A stretch of 37,635 bases of DNA from Holosporales bacterium (GCA_031279495.1 JAITIJ010000032.1:1-37635); one strand, 5' to 3'. Shown: positions 23,376-31,736, counted from the stretch's first letter. Numbers and translations: made by a program. The notes: a model not told the origin generated them from the letters alone.

Positions 23376-24108
23376 ACAAGAGCTCTTGCGGAAAATTCGC
23401 ATCTGTTGTAACAGTCTGCACATCATCGTTATCTTCAAGTGCATCGATCAACTTCAACAACGTGCGCCCCGCTTCTGTCGAAACTGGAACGAGCACTTTT
23501 GGTCTCCAAAGAGGACGCGCCGCTTGAGGTTCACCAAGTTTCGTTGCGCAAAAATCGCGGACAATGCCAAGCCCTTCCAAGGCGCAAAACACTTCGAATC
23601 CGTCTTCTGTTTCTAAAACATCGTCTGCACCTGCTTCAAGAGCTACCTCGAAGACAGCTTCCATGGAAAGGCCCTCTTTAGAGAAGACAAGATATCCGAG
23701 GTGGTCAAATTTATAGCTGACGCTGTTTGTCTCTCCAATTGATCCACCGAATTTATTGAAATAAGAGCGGACTTCTGCGGAAGTGCGATTGCGATTATCG
23801 GTTAGACTTTCAATGATCAGTGCGCTACCGGCAGGTCCATATCCTTCGTATCGCATCTCTTGATACGTCGTTGTGTCGTCATTCCCAAGCGCTTTTTTAA
23901 TCGCACGTTCGACTGTGTCTTTGGGCATGTTGGCTTCTCGTGCCGAAATCAAAGCTGTGCGCAACTGCGGATTGCTTTCTTTGTCTGCTCCACTTGCTTT
24001 AACAGCTACAGTAATCTCGCGAATCACCTTGGTGAAAATTTTAGCGCGCTTTGCATCCTGCGCTCCTTTGCGATACATGATGTTTTTGAACTGAGAATGC
24101 CCCGACAT
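23359..24108 (-). CDS. yebC: YebC/PmpR-family protein (translation/transcription factor)
   Basis: A 249-residue protein from ATG 24108, preceded by GGGGAAAG. It opens with MSGHSQFKNIMYRKGAQD, the invariant YebC start, followed by KAREANMPKDTVERAIKK-like sequence (AREANMPKDTVERAIKK), GYGPAG and the NRTSAEVRSYFNKFGG segment. YebC proteins bind ribosomes to relieve stalling at proline-rich stretches and have also been described as DNA-binding regulators. It is the first gene of the yebC-ruvCAB operon. A good match over the whole length; the start at 24135 would add nine unfamiliar residues. Confidence 0.96.
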   Translation of the reverse strand: MSGHSQFKNIMYRKGAQDAKRAKIFTKVIREITVAVKASGADKESNPQLRTALISAREANMPKDTVERAIKKALGNDDTTTYQEMRYEGYGPAGSALIIESLTDNRNRTSAEVRSYFNKFGGSIGETNSVSYKFDHLGYLVFSKEGLSMEAVFEVALEAGADDVLETEDGFEVFCALEGLGIVRDFCATKLGEPQAARPLWRPKVLVPVSTEAGRTLLKLIDALEDNDDVQTVTTDANFPQELLCDLDG

Positions 24109-24249
24109 CCGTCTTTCCCCTTTATCAAACAGCACAACAGCGGAGAATAAGCCGATTATGGCGCAAAAAAGGCCTTAGAAAAAGATGTATAAGAAAGGGT
24201 CGAGGCATTAGATCATTCGACTTTGGTGCAAGCGACGTTTTGAAAAGCG

Positions 24250-24277
24250 TTGACTTCTTCTAACAACCCTATAAAAT
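24250..24277 (+). promoter_or_regulatory. sigma70-like promoter for rpsD
   Basis: TTGACT (24250-24255), a 16-bp spacer and TAAAAT (24272-24277) lie about 43 bp upstream of the rpsD ATG in the divergent spacer with yebC. Five of six consensus bases match at each box. Confidence 0.55.
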
Positions 24278-24319
24278 TATCTTCGATTTTACGGATCTTC
24301 ACGAAATGATGGAAAGAGT

Positions 24320-24934
24320 ATGACGAAAAGAGTTCAGGCAAAGTACAAAGTTGATCGTCGTCTTGGGGTGAATCTGTGGGGGCGTGCAAAAAGTCCCGTG
24401 AATCGTCGCGAGTATGGTCCTGGTCAACATGGAACGCATCGTAAGAAGCCAACAGATTATGGCGTTCAACTTGCTGCAAAACAGAAACTGCGTTTTTACT
24501 ATGGAAATATTGGAGAACGTCAATTCCGCAATCTTTACCAAGAGGCTTCTCGGCTGCGCGGAGATACGAGTGAGAATATTGTTTCTCTTCTAGAGCGCCG
24601 TTTAGATGCGGTGGTCTATCGCATGAAATTTGCGGTAACTGTTTTTGCCGCTCGTCAGTTAGTTAATCATGGACATGTTTTTGTCAATGGGAAAAGGGTA
24701 AACACCTGCTCTTATCGCGTAAAGGAAGGTGATACAATCGAAATTGCGCCTACAATGAAGGAAAATGCGATTTTATTGCTGGCTTTAGAGTCAAATGAGC
24801 GCGATATCCCAGATTATATGGAAGTCACTCCGAAGGAATGCAAAGGGGTGTTCACACGTGTGCCGAAACTAATGGATATTCCTTATCCTATAGTCATGGA
24901 GCCCAATCTCGTTGTTGAATTCTATTCTCGTTAG
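24320..24934 (+). CDS. rpsD: 30S ribosomal protein S4
   Basis: A 204-residue protein of normal size. The start MTKRVQAKYKVDRRLGVNLWG and the SPVNRREYGPGQHG segment are typical of alphaproteobacterial S4, and the S4 RNA-binding domain covers about 93-155 (RRLDAVVYRMKFAV, then NHGHVFVNGKRVN). S4 nucleates assembly of the 30S body by binding 16S rRNA and may regulate its own mRNA. The ribosome site is GGAAAGAG just before ATG 24320. It stands apart from other ribosomal genes, as is usual for this lineage. Followed 13 bp later by a membrane coiled-coil gene. Confidence 0.97.
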   Translation: MTKRVQAKYKVDRRLGVNLWGRAKSPVNRREYGPGQHGTHRKKPTDYGVQLAAKQKLRFYYGNIGERQFRNLYQEASRLRGDTSENIVSLLERRLDAVVYRMKFAVTVFAARQLVNHGHVFVNGKRVNTCSYRVKEGDTIEIAPTMKENAILLLALESNERDIPDYMEVTPKECKGVFTRVPKLMDIPYPIVMEPNLVVEFYSR

Positions 24935-24947
24935 GGGAAAGAGTTTC

Positions 24948-25433
24948 ATGGAACAGCTCTTATCAATGTGGAATACGTGTGTTCTCTTCGTTCGCAATGT
25001 GTTGAGCATTGCGCAGCGTATTTTTGCTTGGCAGCCTCCTTCTAGAAACGTCCTAGAATGTGGCCGGTATTATACACAGTGTTTTAAAGCGCGCATCCAC
25101 GCTAAATTAAAGCCGTACTCTAAGGTTGACGCCTTTATCACTGGTACAATGACGATGATGACGGTAACGCTCATTTTGCTGGTTCAGCAGACGAACTACT
25201 ATGAGCACGATGTGTGCAATTTGACAAATGATCGTATAGACTTGGTAAAACGCATTGCGAAAGAAATGAAAACGACAGAAGCTTTGCGCACGACTATTGA
25301 GCAGTTGGAAACGCAAAACACCTCTCTGACGCAACAGGTTAAGCGACTTGAGGATCAAAACACTTCCCTTTCTCAACAAGCACGAAACGCGGCAGATGCG
25401 CAGGATACAGGCTCTGTGCCCCCCCCCCCCTAG
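24948..25433 (+). CDS. single-pass membrane coiled-coil protein with a poly-C-encoded C-terminus
   Basis: A 161-residue protein from ATG 24948, preceded by GGGGAAAGAG; an in-frame start inside rpsD is less likely. A first polar/amphipathic part (MEQLLSMWNTCVLFVRNV) leads to a membrane helix (MTMMTVTLILLV, about residues 65-80). A coiled coil of about 60 residues follows, with repeats such as QLETQNTSLTQQVKRLEDQN. The last codons lie in a run of 12 C bases that encodes four prolines directly before TAG. A one-base change would give a different tail: one added C gives an 18-residue end PPPPLGEASIALERSSRE, and one lost C gives an end with RRGLYRARKKF. I do not recognise a family. It may be co-transcribed with rpsD. 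Confidence 0.7.
   Translation: MEQLLSMWNTCVLFVRNVLSIAQRIFAWQPPSRNVLECGRYYTQCFKARIHAKLKPYSKVDAFITGTMTMMTVTLILLVQQTNYYEHDVCNLTNDRIDLVKRIAKEMKTTEALRTTIEQLETQNTSLTQQVKRLEDQNTSLSQQARNAADAQDTGSVPPPP
25419..25430 (+). repeat. C12 homopolymer at the end of the coiled-coil gene
   Basis: Twelve consecutive C bases, immediately before the TAG stop. Tracts of this length slip during replication. Slippage here changes the C-terminal tail rather than destroying the protein. Confidence 0.9.
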
Positions 25434-25434
25434 G

Positions 25435-25604
25435 AGAGGCCTCTATCGCGCTAGAAAGAAGTTCTAGAGAATGATTTGTAAGGAAGAACGTTCTTTTCTC
25501 TCATCACAAATGCAGTTCCAGGTGTTTTGAGGCAGGTTTGAGTCGTCTTGATAACGTGCTTGGCTAAGAGCAAGAGTCTTGACGCATTGTGGTTTTCGTC
25601 AAGA
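25435..25604. other. hairpin-rich leader between the coiled-coil gene and the glycan cluster
   Basis: Four perfect inverted repeats occur in 170 bases: AGAGGCCTCT (25435-25444), CTAGAA...TTCTAG (25451-25467), AAGAACGTTCTT (25484-25495), and TCTTGACG...CGTCAAGA (25577-25604, 12-base loop). None is followed by a proper T-run. They could be terminators, operators or leader structures controlling the cluster that starts at 25711. No confident promoter boxes were found in 25605-25710. Confidence 0.45.
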
Positions 25605-25710
25605 ACAGATGAAGGCTCTATCTTTCCACCTCGGATTAGAGATAAGATCCTGCAAGGCTTTGTCCTCCTAAGGGTGTGCCTTTGTTTTTTGTTAGAAAGC
25701 GCGAATTTTA

Positions 25711-27537
25711 ATGTGCGGTATCTGGTTCTCTGTTGGGTGGGGCAATCTGCCCTCTTCTGTTATTGATGTTGTGAAGCATCGCGGGCCAGACGGTCGAGGA
25801 TGGCAAGAGTTTTCGTCTGACCAAGGTCCGGTCATATTGGCGCACAGGCGGTTAGCGATTATTGATCTGAGCTCTTCTGGTTATCAGCCCATGTCGTCTT
25901 GTGATAAGCGGCTTTGGATTACCTTTAATGGCGAGGTTTATAACTACATCGAAATCCGGAAAGAGCTAGAAAATCTCGGATGTTCGTTTATTTCTCAGAC
26001 AGACACAGAGGTGGTTTTGCAAGCCTATGAGGTGTGGGGTCCAGCCTGTCTGCACCGTTTTAATGGCATGTTTGCTTTTGTAATTTGGAACGATCAAGAG
26101 AAAACAGCTTTTGTTGCGCGTGATCGTTTTGGCGTGAAACCTCTTTATGTGCACCAGGATGGCCAGAAGATTGCTTTTGCTTCGGAGATCAAGCAATTCT
26201 ACGAGATTCCTGGATTTCACGCTCACATTCATGCTGGAAATGCCCACGATTTTCTTGCACATGGTATGACTGATCACAATGAGGGAACCTTTATCGAGGA
26301 AGTGTTTCGTGTGCCTTTTGGTGGAGCGGGGGTGGTAGCCTCCGGAACGTTTGAGCCTTACATTTGGTACACGCTTCCTACACAAGAGATTAGCCGTCCT
26401 TTAGAAGAAGCTGCTGCTTTGTTTCGCGAGATTTTTCTGGATGCAGTACGCTTGCGCTTCCGCTCTGATGTGCGCGTTGGAGCGCTTTTGTCAGGAGGGC
26501 TTGATAGCTCGGCTATTGTTTGTGCTGCACGAGAGTTTTTCCCGCCTTTTGACACGTTTAGCGTATGCTATCCTGGCGAAAGTGTTGATGAGAGTGTTTA
26601 TATTGATGCTGTCATACAAGAGAAAAACACCATAGCGCATAAAATTTCGCCAGGGACAAATACGCTGCGGGATGAAATAGATAAACTGCTTTACCATCAA
26701 GAGGAACCTTTTGGCGGAACGAGTCTTTTGGCTGAGTGGAGCGTTTTTAAACTTGCTCATGAGCAAGGCGTTTCCGTAACGCTTGGTGGACAGGGACCAG
26801 ATGAACAATTGGCAGGTTATCATCCAATGTTTGGTGGATTTTACGGGGAGCTTATTCGTACAGGACGTTTCATACGCCTTATAAAAGAAGGATGCGCACG
26901 CGTACAAAAACATCGCGTCCCTCTACGTCGTCTTTTGGCGGACACGTTATCTATGTCTTTTCCGGAAATCCATTCTCGTGTTTTGTCGCTTTTGCATCCG
27001 CGCGGTCCATGTTCGTGGCTCAAATTAGATCCTCAGCAAAAAACCAGGTGGTTTACGGACTTTATTGCTGTTGACTCGCACAAAACCCTTTCAGACACTT
27101 GTCGGTGGTACATGAAGACAAATTTGCAAGCTCTTGTGAAACATGAAGATCGCGACAGTATGGCCTTTGGAATAGAATCTCGTTTGCCTTTTTTGGATTA
27201 CCGGCTTGTTGAGCTTATAGCTTCTTTACCAGCACATTATAGAATTCGCAACGGACAGACAAAGTACATTTTACGCGACGCTTTGCGCGGCATCCTCATC
27301 GAATCAGTTCGAACGCGTCAGAGCAAAATCGGATTCGCGACTCCAGAAGACAAATGGTTTACGAGAGATTTCCGTTCCGATTTGGATAAGGGAGTTGCTT
27401 CTTTTGCCGTAAATAACCGTAGAATCATTGATGAGAAAGAGTTAAAGTCAGCTTCCAGTGGCGATACGCACTTAGCCTGGCGTGTATATATTTTCGATAA
27501 ATGGATGCGTCAGTGGAAGGTAAAGTGGGCGCAGTGA
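25711..27537 (+). CDS. asnB: asparagine-synthase-like glutamine-hydrolysing amidotransferase
   Basis: A 608-residue two-domain enzyme. Cys2 (MCGI) is the N-terminal nucleophile, with HRGPDG (23-28) and FNGEVYNY (72-79) completing the glutaminase. The synthase domain has the PP-loop SGGLDSS (261-267) and a DRDSMAFGIESRLPFLDYRLVE-like helix region near the end (EDRDSMAFGIE, then RLPFLDYR). AsnB-type proteins in surface-polysaccharide clusters amidate sugar carboxylates (for example WbpS-like enzymes on uronic acids), a better fit here than asparagine supply. It heads a run of co-directional glycan genes; hisH-like follows after 34 bp. Both active sites look intact. The sugar substrate cannot be told from sequence. 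Confidence 0.85.
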   Translation: MCGIWFSVGWGNLPSSVIDVVKHRGPDGRGWQEFSSDQGPVILAHRRLAIIDLSSSGYQPMSSCDKRLWITFNGEVYNYIEIRKELENLGCSFISQTDTEVVLQAYEVWGPACLHRFNGMFAFVIWNDQEKTAFVARDRFGVKPLYVHQDGQKIAFASEIKQFYEIPGFHAHIHAGNAHDFLAHGMTDHNEGTFIEEVFRVPFGGAGVVASGTFEPYIWYTLPTQEISRPLEEAAALFREIFLDAVRLRFRSDVRVGALLSGGLDSSAIVCAAREFFPPFDTFSVCYPGESVDESVYIDAVIQEKNTIAHKISPGTNTLRDEIDKLLYHQEEPFGGTSLLAEWSVFKLAHEQGVSVTLGGQGPDEQLAGYHPMFGGFYGELIRTGRFIRLIKEGCARVQKHRVPLRRLLADTLSMSFPEIHSRVLSLLHPRGPCSWLKLDPQQKTRWFTDFIAVDSHKTLSDTCRWYMKTNLQALVKHEDRDSMAFGIESRLPFLDYRLVELIASLPAHYRIRNGQTKYILRDALRGILIESVRTRQSKIGFATPEDKWFTRDFRSDLDKGVASFAVNNRRIIDEKELKSASSGDTHLAWRVYIFDKWMRQWKVKWAQ

Positions 27538-27571
27538 ATCGCGTTGATTTTGAAAGTTATGAAAATCTCCA

Positions 27572-28174
27572 ATGATTGTTATCGTAGATTACGGAGTGGG
27601 AAACTTAGGATCTGTTGCGTCTATGCTCCGTCGCGCTGGAGGAGATCCTGTCGTAAGCTGTGATCCAGATGTGATTTCGCGGGCAGATAAATTGATTTTG
27701 CCTGGTGTGGGAGCATTTGATAGAGCTATGAATGGATTGGAAGAGCGCCATCTTCTTCCTGCTTTGCAAGAGGTCGTCGCGCGAGAAACACCGGTGCTAG
27801 GCATTTGCTTGGGGGCTCAAATCCTTGGAAGGAAAAGTGAGGAGGGTATATGCGCCGGCTTAGGGTGGCTAGATATGGAAGTGAAGAAGTTTTCTTCTAA
27901 GGATCTCCGTGTTCCTCACATGGGGTGGAACACGGTTACTCCAGCTAAAAATTCCTTGTTGTTTGACGCTATTTCTACCGAAGAGCAGCGTTTCTATTTC
28001 GTTCACTCTTACTACATGCAATGCCGTAATGAAGAGAATATTCTAGCTATCTCTTCTTATGGAAAAGACTTCGCTTGCGCCGTAAGTTGTGGCCATATCT
28101 ACGGAGTGCAATTTCATCCAGAAAAAAGTCATCGCTTCGGGATGAATTTATTTAAAAGATTTCTCGATGTTTAG
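27572..28174 (+). CDS. hisH: HisH-like glutamine amidotransferase of an N-acetyl-sugar amidination module
   Basis: A 200-residue class I glutaminase with the triad Cys79 (GICLGAQ), His182 and Glu184 (QFHPEKSH) and an oxyanion loop near PGVGAFD. By fold it is the glutaminase subunit of imidazole glycerol phosphate synthase. However, no other histidine gene is near, and the downstream partner genes are the HisF-like protein and a WbpG/PseA-type amidotransferase. In Pseudomonas O-antigen clusters the HisH2-HisF2-WbpG set turns an acetamido group into an acetamidino group, with HisH supplying ammonia. The hisF-like gene begins 8 bases before this one ends. Catalytic residues are complete. Confidence 0.88.
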   Translation: MIVIVDYGVGNLGSVASMLRRAGGDPVVSCDPDVISRADKLILPGVGAFDRAMNGLEERHLLPALQEVVARETPVLGICLGAQILGRKSEEGICAGLGWLDMEVKKFSSKDLRVPHMGWNTVTPAKNSLLFDAISTEEQRFYFVHSYYMQCRNEENILAISSYGKDFACAVSCGHIYGVQFHPEKSHRFGMNLFKRFLDV

Positions 28175-28934
28175 AAGGATTATTCCTGTGCTTCTTCTTT
28201 CTGACGGTGGTCTTGTAAAATCAAAAAATTTCCAAGATTGTAGGTACGTTGGTGATGCACTTAATGCTGTACGTATTTTTAGCGAGAAAGAGGCTGATGA
28301 GCTAGTGTTTTTGGATATAGAGGCGACACGCCGTGGCGCATCTCCAGATATAGAAATGATCAAGGCTATTGCTTCAGAAGCTTACATGCCCTTTGCTTAC
28401 GGAGGGGGAGTGCGAACACTTCAACAAGCTGAAAATATTCTTCGAAATGGTGCAGAAAAGATTGTTTTGAATGATGCTATTTTTTCAATACCACATATTG
28501 TTGAAGAAATGACGAAGGAGTTTGGTTCTCAAGCTGTTGTTGCGTGTATCGACGTGAAGAGGATCATTTTTGGCAAATATGCGATTTTTTCTTATAAGGA
28601 TAGGACGCTACGTAAACCAGATCTTGTCACCTCTATTTCTCTATGCGAGAACCTTGGATGCGGAGAAATTATCGTGCAGAGCGTTGATCACGATGGCCAA
28701 AGGACCGGATATGACGTACCCTCCATTCAGCGCACACGAAAAGCGACCTCACTCCCACTTGTCGCTTTGGGGGGCGCTCGGAGCGTAGAGGATTTTCGTG
28801 CCGCCTTTCAAGCGGGAGCAGATGCAGTTGCGGCAGGATCTATGTTTATTTTCTGGGGAAAGTATCAAGCGGTTCTTATTAATTACCCAACCAGTCAAGA
28901 AATAAGGAGTATTCTACATGCAGATATGCACTAA
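28167..28934 (+). CDS. hisF: HisF-like protein of the sugar amidination module (catalytic Asp replaced)
   Basis: A 255-residue TIM barrel like the HisF cyclase. In the true enzyme the first strand reads CLDVKDG and its Asp is the general base. Here the strand is VLLLSDGG, so that Asp has become Leu. The later Asp in DVKR and the DHDGQRTGYD loop remain, as do the phosphate-binding GGGVRT and GGARS-type segments. This pattern (LLL before DGGLVK) is usual for HisF2 proteins of LPS clusters, which should pass ammonia from HisH rather than make imidazole. It overlaps both neighbours: hisH-like by 8 bases and the WbpG-like gene by 17. Role in histidine synthesis is therefore unlikely. Confidence 0.87.
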   Translation: MFRRIIPVLLLSDGGLVKSKNFQDCRYVGDALNAVRIFSEKEADELVFLDIEATRRGASPDIEMIKAIASEAYMPFAYGGGVRTLQQAENILRNGAEKIVLNDAIFSIPHIVEEMTKEFGSQAVVACIDVKRIIFGKYAIFSYKDRTLRKPDLVTSISLCENLGCGEIIVQSVDHDGQRTGYDVPSIQRTRKATSLPLVALGGARSVEDFRAAFQAGADAVAAGSMFIFWGKYQAVLINYPTSQEIRSILHADMH

Positions 28935-30093
28935 GTGCGTCATGGACTCCACAGCAGAAGAGATTACGTTTGACGCGCAAGGCGTGTGTAGCTTCTGCCG
29001 ACATTTTGAAGAAAAAGTTCGCCCCTATTGGCACCCAGGAACGCAAGAAAGTCTGGCGCAACTTGAGAATCTAGTCGCCAAGATAAAATGCTCTCAGCGC
29101 AGCAGTGAATACGATGCCATTATTGGTCTTAGCGGAGGTGTGGATAGCTCTTATTTGGCTTGCTGGGCTGTAAAATCCGCCGGCTTGCGGTTGTTAGCGG
29201 TTCATGTCGATGGGGGATGGAACTCAGAACTCGCTGTCCAGAACATTGAGCAGATTGTTAAAAAATTAAACATAGATCTACATACATACGTCGTAAATTG
29301 GCAAGCTATGAAAGAAGTGCAACTAGCTTTTTTTAAGGCAGGCGTGGCAAACCAGGATACACCTCAAGACCATGCGTTTTCCAGTGCGCTCTACAGGTTT
29401 GCGGTGGACAGCAAAATAAAATATATCTTGAGTGGAAGTAATATCGCAACGGAATCCTGTCTTCCTGTTTCTTGGGGGCATAACGCAGGAGATGTAGATC
29501 AAATCTTGGATATTTGCAGGACCTACAAAGCACAATGTGTCAACAAATTCCCTCTGGAATCTTTTTTCGGGCGTTGTATTTATTTCCCATATATTCGAAA
29601 AATGGAAGTTGTTACTCCCCTCAATTATTTGGATTACAGCAAGGAAGAAGCTATTCAGACGTTAGAAAAGGAACTTGGCTGGAAGTATTATGGTGGGAAA
29701 CACTATGAATCTCGGTTTACGAGATTTTTCCAAAGTTACTGGCTTCCTAAAAAATTTGGTTTCGATAAACGAAAAGCACATTTTTCAAGTCTTATTTTAT
29801 CTGGACAAATGACGCGAGATTTAGCTTTGGAAGAGCTCCAAAAGCCCTCTTTCGATCAGTCTAGTATAGAAAGCGATATTGAATACGTTGCTAAAAAGCT
29901 TGGAATAAGCAAGCAGGAGTTTTTAAAGCTTATGGAAGAACCGAATCGTATTTATAAGGACTTCAGAAACAATGATTGGAAAAGGCGCTATTTGCTGAAA
30001 CCATTTAATTGTGCGTCCACAGCTTTAAGAGAACCACAGCGGGTCTTTGGGTGGCTTGGGATAAAGAAGACGTCGTGCGGCGCAAAGAAATAA
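28918..30093 (+). CDS. N-acetyl sugar amidotransferase (WbpG/WbuX/PseA family)
   Basis: A 391-residue protein with AAGGAG eight bases before ATG 28918. The N-terminal ribbon has cysteines 4, 7, 24 and 27 (CTKC and CSFC), and the PP-loop ATP pyrophosphatase motif GLSGGVDSS is at about 70-78. A typical SGSNIATES segment (near 160) and GHNAGDVDQI follow. The family activates the acetamido oxygen with ATP and replaces it by ammonia, making acetamidino sugars, as in Pseudomonas O5 antigen and in acetamidino-pseudaminic acid (PseA). The HisH- and HisF-like proteins encoded just upstream would provide the ammonia. Operon structure and motif match make the class assignment strong; the sugar is unknown. 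Confidence 0.9.
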   Translation: MQICTKCVMDSTAEEITFDAQGVCSFCRHFEEKVRPYWHPGTQESLAQLENLVAKIKCSQRSSEYDAIIGLSGGVDSSYLACWAVKSAGLRLLAVHVDGGWNSELAVQNIEQIVKKLNIDLHTYVVNWQAMKEVQLAFFKAGVANQDTPQDHAFSSALYRFAVDSKIKYILSGSNIATESCLPVSWGHNAGDVDQILDICRTYKAQCVNKFPLESFFGRCIYFPYIRKMEVVTPLNYLDYSKEEAIQTLEKELGWKYYGGKHYESRFTRFFQSYWLPKKFGFDKRKAHFSSLILSGQMTRDLALEELQKPSFDQSSIESDIEYVAKKLGISKQEFLKLMEEPNRIYKDFRNNDWKRRYLLKPFNCASTALREPQRVFGWLGIKKTSCGAKK

Positions 30094-30112
30094 ATGCGAG
30101 CGTGAAAAGCAA

Positions 30113-30790
30113 ATGACACGCATTTTATGTCTAGCGCCGCACACTGACGATGCTGAGCTTGGTGCCGGAGGGACTCTTGCGCGATTTGTCGAATGGGGGG
30201 GGGGGGCGCATGTCTATGTGGCAGCGTTTTCTCCTTGTCGGCAGTCTTTACGTGAAAGTGGATTGCCGGAGGATGCCTTAGAAAAGGAATTTCACGCATC
30301 GATGGATCTTTTAGGGGTTCATGGTCGTGCGATATACGATTTTCCAGTACGAGAATTTCCCACACATCGGCAAGAGATTCTTGAAGAAATGGTGCGTTTA
30401 CGAAAAGACACGAAGCCGGATCTTGTTTTAATCCCGTCTCCTGGAGATGTTCATCAAGATCATCACGTGATCCATCAGGAGGCCTTACGTTGTTTCAAAT
30501 GCGCCAATGTATGGTGTTATGAGCAGCCTTGGAACCAAAAAACAACAACGTGTACGATGTACATGCCGCTTACCGAGGCGCATCTGCAGAAAAAATGGGC
30601 AGCCATCGCGCAATACAAAAGCCAGATGACATTAAAGCGATCTTACTGTACGTTGGAGTTTGTTGCAGGATTGGCGCGCGTTCGTGGTGTACAAGCCGGT
30701 TGTGCCTTTGCAGAGGCTTTTGAGGCGGTGAGGCATGTGTGGGCACCCTCACCGGAGGTGCAAAAAATAGGATCTGAGGGGAGATTGTGA
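30113..30790 (+). CDS. PIG-L-family (LmbE-like) N-deacetylase with a G12 phase-variation tract
   Basis: A 225-residue zinc hydrolase. APHTDDAELGAGGT (8-21) holds the catalytic Asp and zinc ligands, and DVHQDHHVIH (112-121) supplies the second ligand set. PIG-L enzymes remove N-acetyl or similar groups from sugars, giving a free amine that could then be formylated or acetylated by the enzymes encoded downstream. A run of 12 G bases (30195-30206) encodes WGGGA at residues 27-31. With 12 Gs the frame is open; 11 or 13 Gs lead to a stop within about 30 codons. The 3' end is duplicated at 33679-33808. The next gene starts in a GTGA overlap. Confidence 0.88.
   Translation: MTRILCLAPHTDDAELGAGGTLARFVEWGGGAHVYVAAFSPCRQSLRESGLPEDALEKEFHASMDLLGVHGRAIYDFPVREFPTHRQEILEEMVRLRKDTKPDLVLIPSPGDVHQDHHVIHQEALRCFKCANVWCYEQPWNQKTTTCTMYMPLTEAHLQKKWAAIAQYKSQMTLKRSYCTLEFVAGLARVRGVQAGCAFAEAFEAVRHVWAPSPEVQKIGSEGRL
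30195..30206 (+). repeat. G12 homopolymer in the deacetylase gene
   Basis: Twelve consecutive G bases inside the 5' part of the open frame. One base more or less shifts the frame before the second zinc-binding motif, switching the enzyme off. Confidence 0.92.
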
Positions 30791-31548
30791 GTCTAAGAGA
30801 GAAGTTGTTTGATTGTACTTTGTCGTTGCACGCGTGGGCTGCTAAGAGAAGTGGGCTAAATGTGCTTCATTGCCAGCGGGACGATTGCACCCCTATGAAG
30901 GCCATGAGGTACGATAAATACGTAAAAACGTCCAGAGATCTGTACGATAAATTCGGAGATTACTCTCGGTATCGTATCCTCGAGCTTGTTGCTGAGCAAA
31001 TATACGCGAAGAAATTGGAAGGAAGTGTTGCTGAGGTTGGTGTTTACCTTGGTGATCTTGCTTTCATAATTAACAGTTGCTTCCCTGATCGAAAATTGTT
31101 TCTGTACGACACCTTTGAGGGATTTCACGAGGCGGATGTTTCTTATGATTTAGAGCACAGCTGTTCTCCAAAATGGTTTTTTACGCATAACGATAATTTC
31201 AAGCCACCAGAATCCGTGACAGATCCCATTGCTCTTGTAAGATCAAAGATGCGATTTCCTGAGCAATGCATTTTCAGAAAAGGATATTTTCCGGAAACCG
31301 CCTCTGCTGAGGAGGAAGAGAAGTTCGTTTTTGTATCGCTGGACGCGGATTTGTACAAACCTACGCGAGCGGGCCTCGAATTTTTCTACCCGAGATTATC
31401 GGAAGGAGGGTATATGTTCCTCCACGATTACAATCGTGATGGATTGCTTGGGGTAAAGCAAGCTGTACAGGATGTCGAAGAAATCCTCGGCCCCATCAAG
31501 AAATGTCCTATTTCCGATCGAGGAGGAACATTGATCGTGATGAAGTGA
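30787..31548 (+). CDS. TylF/MycF-type SAM-dependent methyltransferase
   Basis: A 253-residue class I methyltransferase, start GTG 30787 overlapping the deacetylase stop (GTGA). The SAM site is VAEVGVYLGDLA (about 80-91) with an acidic YDTFEGF strand (105-111). FVSLDADLYKPT (181-192) gives the metal-binding Asp pair, and MFLHDYNRDG (208-217) the third ligand region. The family (macrocin O-methyltransferase) methylates sugar hydroxyls with Mg2+, and members are common in O-antigen clusters. It may methylate a hydroxyl of the glycan made here. In Campylobacter the phosphoramidate is O-methylated by other methyltransferases, so a link to the operon at 203-6304 is only speculative. Confidence 0.82.
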   Translation: MSLREKLFDCTLSLHAWAAKRSGLNVLHCQRDDCTPMKAMRYDKYVKTSRDLYDKFGDYSRYRILELVAEQIYAKKLEGSVAEVGVYLGDLAFIINSCFPDRKLFLYDTFEGFHEADVSYDLEHSCSPKWFFTHNDNFKPPESVTDPIALVRSKMRFPEQCIFRKGYFPETASAEEEEKFVFVSLDADLYKPTRAGLEFFYPRLSEGGYMFLHDYNRDGLLGVKQAVQDVEEILGPIKKCPISDRGGTLIVMK

Positions 31549-31721
31549 GAGATTTTGGGAGCTAAAATGCAAGAATGGTTGCCTATATGTGCGCGAATGA
31601 GAGAAGGCTAGAGCATATTGAAGGCTTTACCAAGCTCTGGAGAGGACTGTTGATAAGAAGCGAAGCAAAGTCATCTTGTCGCGTGATTATTAATGGAAGC
31701 CTTAAAAAAGGATAGCTCTAT

Positions 31722-31727
31722 GGGGGG
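31722..31727 (+). repeat. G6 run in the apparent start region of formyltransferase 1
   Basis: The run directly follows the T of ATG 31720. At six Gs the ATG frame ends at TAA; at seven Gs it joins the formyltransferase frame. It is short for slippage, so the interpretation is tentative. Confidence 0.5.
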
Positions 31728-31736
31728 ATAAGCGTC

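Noticed and set aside
26491..26913. 140-codon minus-strand frame
   Set aside because: Opposite the asparagine-synthase-like gene; no start signal or motif.
27572..28934. Histidine biosynthesis genes
   Set aside because: No other his genes are near, and the HisF-like protein lost its catalytic Asp; the neighbour is a sugar amidotransferase.
31549..31719. Possible short gene (ATG at about 31567) between the methyltransferase and formyltransferase 1
   Set aside because: It ends after 14 codons and has no ribosome site; treated as spacer.
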